From CAYUWG01 sp964448285 (GTDB lineage Bacteria > Bacteroidota > Ignavibacteria > SZUA-365): a DNA stretch of 10,899 bases. Shown one piece after another: positions 7,188 through 10,899 of the stretch. The position numbers were made by a program, and so were the translations under genes. The first letter of the stretch is position 1. Each line of letters starts with the position of its first letter. The notes beneath the pieces are model-generated. The model had not been told where the DNA came from. It saw only the letters and a program-made list of their open reading frames with translations, and did no database searches. The DNA is taken from positions 1 to 10,899 of the forward strand of contig CAYUWG010000100.1 of the NCBI GenBank assembly GCA_964448285.1. The letters are read 5' to 3'.

Positions 7188-7495
7188 GATTGATGAAACC
7201 TACCGGTTTGTGCAATTGAGATACGTTATTTGGATGTTTTTCCCTTGCCGAAAAGTAGAAGGGGACTGAATCGGAAAAAACCACTTTTGTCATGTTTGGA
7301 ATAAAAAGGAAGCCGGGAGATTGAGATTGGAGATACGGATTACGGTATCGCGTGATTTGCAGCCTGTCGTAGTGCCCTTTCATAGGCTTTCACTGTTCAC
7401 ACGGGCTGAGCGCATAGCAATGCAGGGCTTGCCGACACTTGCAGTTGAGCGGCGGCTTTCGTAGTATTGGTTAGACATTATTCTAAGCCGTAGAT
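7188..7495. other. Divergent intergenic region between nifJ and dinB
   Basis: These 308 bases hold no convincing gene. The region must contain the nifJ promoter (- strand) and the dinB promoter (+ strand). I found no strong sigma-70 pair for nifJ, nor a Bacteroidetes-type TAnnTTTG box. For dinB, TTGCAG (7439-7444), a 17-base spacer and TAGTAT (7462-7467) form a weak -35/-10 candidate. AAACC-tacc-GGTTT (7196-7209) is a 5-bp inverted repeat overlapping the only purine-rich site ahead of nifJ. A palindrome at 7471-7486 is listed separately. Confidence 0.6.
7471..7486. promoter_or_regulatory. Palindrome TTAGACATTATTCTAA before dinB, possible operator
   Basis: Arms TTAGA and TCTAA are perfect inverted repeats around a 6-base AT-rich spacer, ending 9 bases before the dinB ATG. 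If the weak TAGTAT box at 7462-7467 is the -10, the palindrome covers the transcription start, a typical repressor position. dinB genes are often SOS-controlled, so a LexA-type site is possible, but the sequence matches no LexA consensus I know. Confidence 0.35.
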
Positions 7496-8698
7496 ATGTC
7501 CCTTCTCACACCAACCCGTTGCATGCATATCGATATGGACACGTTCTTCGTGTCGGTCGAGCGTTTGATGGATCCCGGCCTGAACGATCGTCCGGTGATC
7601 GTTGGCGGAATGCCGTATCAGCGCGGCGTGGTGGCGGGATGCTCGCGTGAGGCGCGCCGTTTCGGCATCCACTCCGGCATGGCGCTGCGGCAGGCGTACG
7701 AGCTGTGTCCCCATGCCATCTTTCTTCCGCCGAGTTTCGTGCATTACGCACAGTACTCCGAGCGCATCGCCGAGCTGCTCGAAGATTCCGTTCCCGTGTT
7801 GGAGAAGGCCTCGGTGGATGAATTCTATCTCGACCTCAGCGGGTGCGCGCGCGCACTGGGAAGGGAGGACGCATGGAGCGAGAAACTCAAGCGCACGATT
7901 ACCGGCGAACTGAAATTGCCGCTTACCTATGGCATCGCGCGTAACAAACTTGTCGCGAAAGTCGCGACCAACGTCGGCAAACGTATCGGCGACATTCGCG
8001 TGCCCGACGGCGGGGAAGCACCGTTTCTTGCGCCGCATCACGTCCGCATCATGCCCGGCATCGGCGAGGTGATGGAGCGCGACCTGCTCGCGATGGGCAT
8101 TCCGCTCATCGGCGACATTGCGCGGCTGCCGGTGCAGTTGTTCACGAACATGTACGGCAAAGTCGGACGCAGCATGCACGAGCACGCGCGCGGCATCGAC
8201 CACGCGCCGATCCTTCCATATCGGCGGCAGAAATCCCTCGGCGCCGAGCACACGTTCGATGAAGACGTGCTGGACCCGCTCGTGGTGCTCGGTCTGCTCA
8301 AGCATCTCGCCGCACGCATCGGACGCGACTTGCGCGAGCACCGGTTCGTGACGAAGACGATCACGTTCAAACTGCGCTACTCGGACTTCGTGACGGTGAC
8401 GAAGACGCTCCACTGCGAGTACACCAACGCCGACCACGTCATCTTCAAAACCGCCGAGCGCTGTTTCGATGCGCTGTACACGCGACGCGTGCGCGTGCGT
8501 CTCATCGGCATCAGCACGAGCGACTTCATCGACGACTACGAGCAACTCGTTCTCTTTACGAAGGAGGAGGAGAAGTACAATAGCCTTTACCGCGGTCTCG
8601 ATACGATCCGCGAGCGTTTCGGCAAGCACGCGATTACGTACGGCAGCGTCCTGGAGCAACGTCAAACGCAATACGGGAAACGGATGGCGGCTGCGTGA
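7496..8698 (+). CDS. dinB: DNA polymerase IV (Y-family translesion polymerase)
   Basis: The 400-residue cytoplasmic Y-family polymerase copies past DNA lesions with low fidelity. The palm carries metal ligands D13 (H-I-D13-M-D-T-F-F), D108 and E109 (S-V-D108-E109-F-Y). F18 aligns with the E. coli Pol IV steric-gate phenylalanine. R/Y substrate-site residues occur in the SREARRFGIHSGM segment, the thumb has an IMPGIGEVMERDLL helix-hairpin-helix near 180-200, and the little finger runs from about 240 to 345 (TKTITFKLRYSDF). Q350-L-V-L-F354 is a textbook beta-clamp-binding pentapeptide, followed by a roughly 45-residue tail with LDTIRERFG as in other long DinB proteins. The ATG at 7496 has no clear ribosome binding site; an in-frame ATG at 7523 sits just before the conserved HIDMD but would leave almost no N-terminal strand. 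G+C is high, especially in third positions. It is read divergently from nifJ. Confidence 0.95.
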   Translation: MSLLTPTRCMHIDMDTFFVSVERLMDPGLNDRPVIVGGMPYQRGVVAGCSREARRFGIHSGMALRQAYELCPHAIFLPPSFVHYAQYSERIAELLEDSVPVLEKASVDEFYLDLSGCARALGREDAWSEKLKRTITGELKLPLTYGIARNKLVAKVATNVGKRIGDIRVPDGGEAPFLAPHHVRIMPGIGEVMERDLLAMGIPLIGDIARLPVQLFTNMYGKVGRSMHEHARGIDHAPILPYRRQKSLGAEHTFDEDVLDPLVVLGLLKHLAARIGRDLREHRFVTKTITFKLRYSDFVTVTKTLHCEYTNADHVIFKTAERCFDALYTRRVRVRLIGISTSDFIDDYEQLVLFTKEEEKYNSLYRGLDTIRERFGKHAITYGSVLEQRQTQYGKRMAAA

Positions 8699-8884
8699 AT
8701 GGCTGCAACTGCTCATCCCCTTGATTTTGGAAACACGTATCTGCATGTTGACGGCAGATCATACGTCGTCTCCGGCGATTGAAATGCTTCACCAGAAGCG
8801 ACGAAGATTTGTACGACAGAAGCGAATGACGGCCCGATCTTGAAATGCGGATGGCCGTCGGAAGAACGACAAGGAATACATCTC

Positions 8885-8891
8885 AAAGGAG
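8885..8891 (+). promoter_or_regulatory. Ribosome binding site AAAGGAG for the M19 dipeptidase gene
   Basis: AAAGGAG lies 6 bases before the ATG at 8898. It is among the clearest Shine-Dalgarno sites in the window and fixes the start codon of the downstream gene. Confidence 0.8.
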
Positions 8892-8897
8892 TCCATC

Positions 8898-10124
8898 ATG
8901 TCATCGTTCATCGATATCCACTGCCACCCAACGCTGAAGCACTATCTGTTCGGCACGGCGATCACGAGCACGGCTTCGCCCGCTGACGACGTTGAGGTCA
9001 CGGATTTCCTCGCGCTGAAAAATCTCTCCGTCAGCCTTCCCCGAATGGAAAAAGGAAACGTCGGTCTCATATGGGCTTCGCATTATCTCCCGGAGAGAGC
9101 GCTCATCGACAAAGCGAATATCAATTCGATCATCCGCAACCTCCTTCTTTCATTTTTGGAGAACAGCCTTAAGAAGTTCGAGAACAATTCGACTCCGGAA
9201 GCGCCTTACCAGCAGACGACGAAAGCGATTGTCGAGTTCACCAAGCACGTGACCGACGCCGGTGCTGCGATTCCGAAAAACCTCAGTGAAATGAAATCAA
9301 GTTTGGCTGCGAACAAGAAAGTGTTTCTCCACGCGCTGGAGGGCGCACATCATCTCGGTCGCAATCGGATCAAGGGTGGAAAACCGGACGTCGATGGTTA
9401 CTTAGACGCTCTCAACACGTTCGGTGATCTCGGTGTTTGCTCAATGACGCTCGGACATTTTTTCCCGAACGATTGCGTCGCACCGATCAACGGACTGCCG
9501 CCTCACGTTGTCGAGTTGCTCCATTATCCGACGACGTTTCCCGATACCGGATTGTCCGATGTCGGGACGCACGTGGTGAACTGGATGCTCGAACATGGGA
9601 TGGTTATCGATTTGACTCACTCTTCTCCAAGGGCGAGAAAGGCAGTGTATGAGATCAACAAGAGTCGTGTGAAGCCGCGCCCGTTGACGTTTACCCATGC
9701 AGGGGCGGAGAAAGTCTTCAAAGCATTTGCCGCTCCCGAACACCAGTCGGATTCACACATGAACCCTACGAACGACGAGTTACTCGAAATAAAAAACTGC
9801 AACGGTGTGATTGGGATAATCCTGAACATGTACTGGCTCTGTGGGAACGAGGAGCCGAATCAGTTTCTTGGGTTGATCCCTGATCCGGGACTTTCATTTG
9901 TCGTGACGACGGTGAAGCACATTCATGACGTCACCGGGTCGTATGAAAACATCGCCATCGGGAGCGACTTCGATGGCTTCGCTGATCCGATCGATGATGC
10001 ACCGGACGCGTCGGACATGCCGAAGGTCGCCCAGGCGCTGAACGATGCCGGCATTCCAGCAGGGGACGTCGATAAGATCATGTCGCAAAATGCCCTCCGT
10101 GTTTTAGAAGAAGGGTGGCATTGA
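8898..10124 (+). CDS. Peptidase M19 family (membrane/renal dipeptidase-like) zinc hydrolase
   Basis: The 408-residue protein belongs to the M19 dipeptidase family of the amidohydrolase superfamily, which hydrolyses dipeptides using a binuclear zinc centre in a TIM barrel. Candidate ligands appear in the expected order: H8 and H10 (D-I-H8-C-H10-P), E148 (H-A-L-E148-G-A-H), H241 (L-T-H241-S-S), H267 (T-F-T-H267-A-G) and D357 (I-G-S-D357-F-D-G). The first pair is HxH rather than the HxD of renal dipeptidase, marking a divergent subgroup. The start is supported by AAAGGAG 6 bases upstream. No signal peptide is seen, so it should be cytoplasmic despite the family name. About 200 bases separate it from dinB, so it probably has its own promoter. 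The exact substrate cannot be read from sequence. Confidence 0.88.
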   Translation: MSSFIDIHCHPTLKHYLFGTAITSTASPADDVEVTDFLALKNLSVSLPRMEKGNVGLIWASHYLPERALIDKANINSIIRNLLLSFLENSLKKFENNSTPEAPYQQTTKAIVEFTKHVTDAGAAIPKNLSEMKSSLAANKKVFLHALEGAHHLGRNRIKGGKPDVDGYLDALNTFGDLGVCSMTLGHFFPNDCVAPINGLPPHVVELLHYPTTFPDTGLSDVGTHVVNWMLEHGMVIDLTHSSPRARKAVYEINKSRVKPRPLTFTHAGAEKVFKAFAAPEHQSDSHMNPTNDELLEIKNCNGVIGIILNMYWLCGNEEPNQFLGLIPDPGLSFVVTTVKHIHDVTGSYENIAIGSDFDGFADPIDDAPDASDMPKVAQALNDAGIPAGDVDKIMSQNALRVLEEGWH

Positions 10125-10287
10125 ACGAACAGTATCATATCCACGAAAGGTCGCACCGCTGAATAGAAAAATTTCAGAGAGACTCTGGAAGGGAAGTGGT
10201 CATTTCATTACTCCGTGTTGAATCCACGTCAGGCATGGATATTCGGTTTTATTTCCATAAACTCTTTGCGAAATACCACCCACTCAA

Positions 10288-10304
10288 CATGGTGAGAGAC
10301 CATG
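10288..10304 (+). promoter_or_regulatory. Start-codon hairpin CATGGTGAGAGACCATG
   Basis: A perfect 6-bp inverted repeat (CATGGT / ACCATG) with a GAGAG loop includes the ATG at 10302 in its right arm. The Shine-Dalgarno-like GGTGAGAG (10291-10298) lies in the left arm and loop. If formed in mRNA it could limit access to the start codon. It may also be chance. Confidence 0.3.
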
Positions 10305-10899
10305 CCTTCAATAAATCCTAATCGCTTTGTTCCTTTCGCACTCTTTCTTTGTTATTCGTTTCAAGGAGTAGCACAGGGCATCCATCCACAAAATCTTTTC
10401 GAGTCCGGCGTGCAGATGGGCTATCTCATGGCGGGGAAAAAGAACAACACGGCCCCTGATCAATACGCCGAATGGGCGGGCAATGCATCCGCCAAATGGA
10501 TCGACTCGTGGACGACCGGGCTTGCCGATCCCATCGTTCCGGATATCGCGAATCCAACTTTGGCGCACGACCAGTACATGACCGTGATTCGGACGATGCA
10601 GTCCTGCGCTGATCCGCATTTTCAGGCGCGGCTGTCGCTGTACCGCGTGGGTGTGTATTTGGGGCAGGCAATCGTGGAATCCGGTTTCAGTTGTTCCTCC
10701 TGTTTACAGATTGAAATGCAGCGCGCATCGATCGAACTGCAAACGCTTTCATCGCTCCTGAAGCAGCAGACATTCTCCGACCTTGCGAAGAGTATCAATA
10801 CCAGTGCCTCATCACTCTCGGAAAGTGTCTCCGAAGAACTCGCCCAGCAAAGAAACGAGGGGTTATTTCCGTTGATCGAATCAGCCATCCAAACGGTGA
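10302..10899 (+). CDS. Putative exported protein, 5' part only (runs off window)
   Basis: The frame is open from ATG 10302 to the window end, giving 199 residues with no stop. I do not recognise a family. Residues 1-24 look like a signal peptide: N7-R8, then hydrophobic FVPFALFLCYSF and a plausible cleavage site after G-V-A24. The mature part has W- and Y-rich stretches (AEWAGNASAKWIDSW, 57-70), which suggest an envelope or periplasmic domain. It also has a C131-S-S-C134 pair plus C102 that could form disulfides or bind metal, and a serine-rich, probably helical stretch (about 140-182). The start is preceded by GGTGAGAG 3 bases upstream and sits within a small hairpin. It begins 177 bases after the M19 gene; no terminator is evident between them. 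The C-terminus is unseen, so function is open. Confidence 0.7.
   Translation, partial: MPSINPNRFVPFALFLCYSFQGVAQGIHPQNLFESGVQMGYLMAGKKNNTAPDQYAEWAGNASAKWIDSWTTGLADPIVPDIANPTLAHDQYMTVIRTMQSCADPHFQARLSLYRVGVYLGQAIVESGFSCSSCLQIEMQRASIELQTLSSLLKQQTFSDLAKSINTSASSLSESVSEELAQQRNEGLFPLIESAIQTV

Noticed and set aside
7478..8746. 422-residue open frame antisense to dinB
   Set aside because: It lies almost exactly over dinB, is rich in H, R, V and A, has no motif, and dinB has all catalytic residues on the other strand.
10222..10254. Intrinsic terminator after the M19 gene
   Set aside because: ATCCA/TGGAT is only a 5-bp AT-rich stem with a 9-base loop, and the T-rich stretch is interrupted and not adjacent.

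Overview
The window reads as ordinary bacterial chromosome with one accessory block at its left end. No taxon can be fixed from it. A nifJ-type pyruvate:ferredoxin oxidoreductase paired with a dihydroorotate dehydrogenase-like gene, a GxxExxY gene set in palindromic repeats, an M19 dipeptidase and mostly weak Shine-Dalgarno sites would fit an anaerobic or facultative bacterium of moderate GC, perhaps in the Bacteroidota/Chlorobiota/Ignavibacteria neighbourhood. That placement is a low-confidence inference.

Left block (1-2461, + strand): direct and inverted repeats (1-290 and 659-771) bracket a small GxxExxY gene (275-658). Two closely spaced genes follow, 7 bases apart: an unnamed protein with a PD...EAK nuclease-like motif (814-1635) and a DUF559/Vsr-like endonuclease-domain protein starting at TTG (1643-2461). 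All three show PD-(D/E)XK-type signatures. The block looks richer in A+T than the rest: bases 1141-1200 are 23/60 G+C by hand count, against 40/60 for 8281-8340 in dinB. Together these suggest an acquired DNA-processing or defence-like island, though no complete known defence system is recognisable.

Middle (2504-7187, - strand): nifJ, a full-length single-chain pyruvate:ferredoxin/flavodoxin oxidoreductase, is followed after 73 bases by a dihydroorotate dehydrogenase-like flavoprotein. They are probably one operon linking pyruvate oxidation to low-potential electron carriers. The DHOD-like protein lacks the usual catalytic NxSCPN loop, so it is probably not PyrD.

Right part (7188-10899, + strand): a 308-base divergent intergenic region carries a short palindrome just before dinB (DNA polymerase IV, translesion synthesis). 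After about 200 bases comes an M19-family dipeptidase with a clear ribosome binding site. Last is the 5' part of a gene for an exported protein of unknown function, which runs off the window end and whose start codon lies in a perfect small hairpin. No tRNA, rRNA, insertion sequence, CRISPR array or convincing intrinsic terminator was seen.
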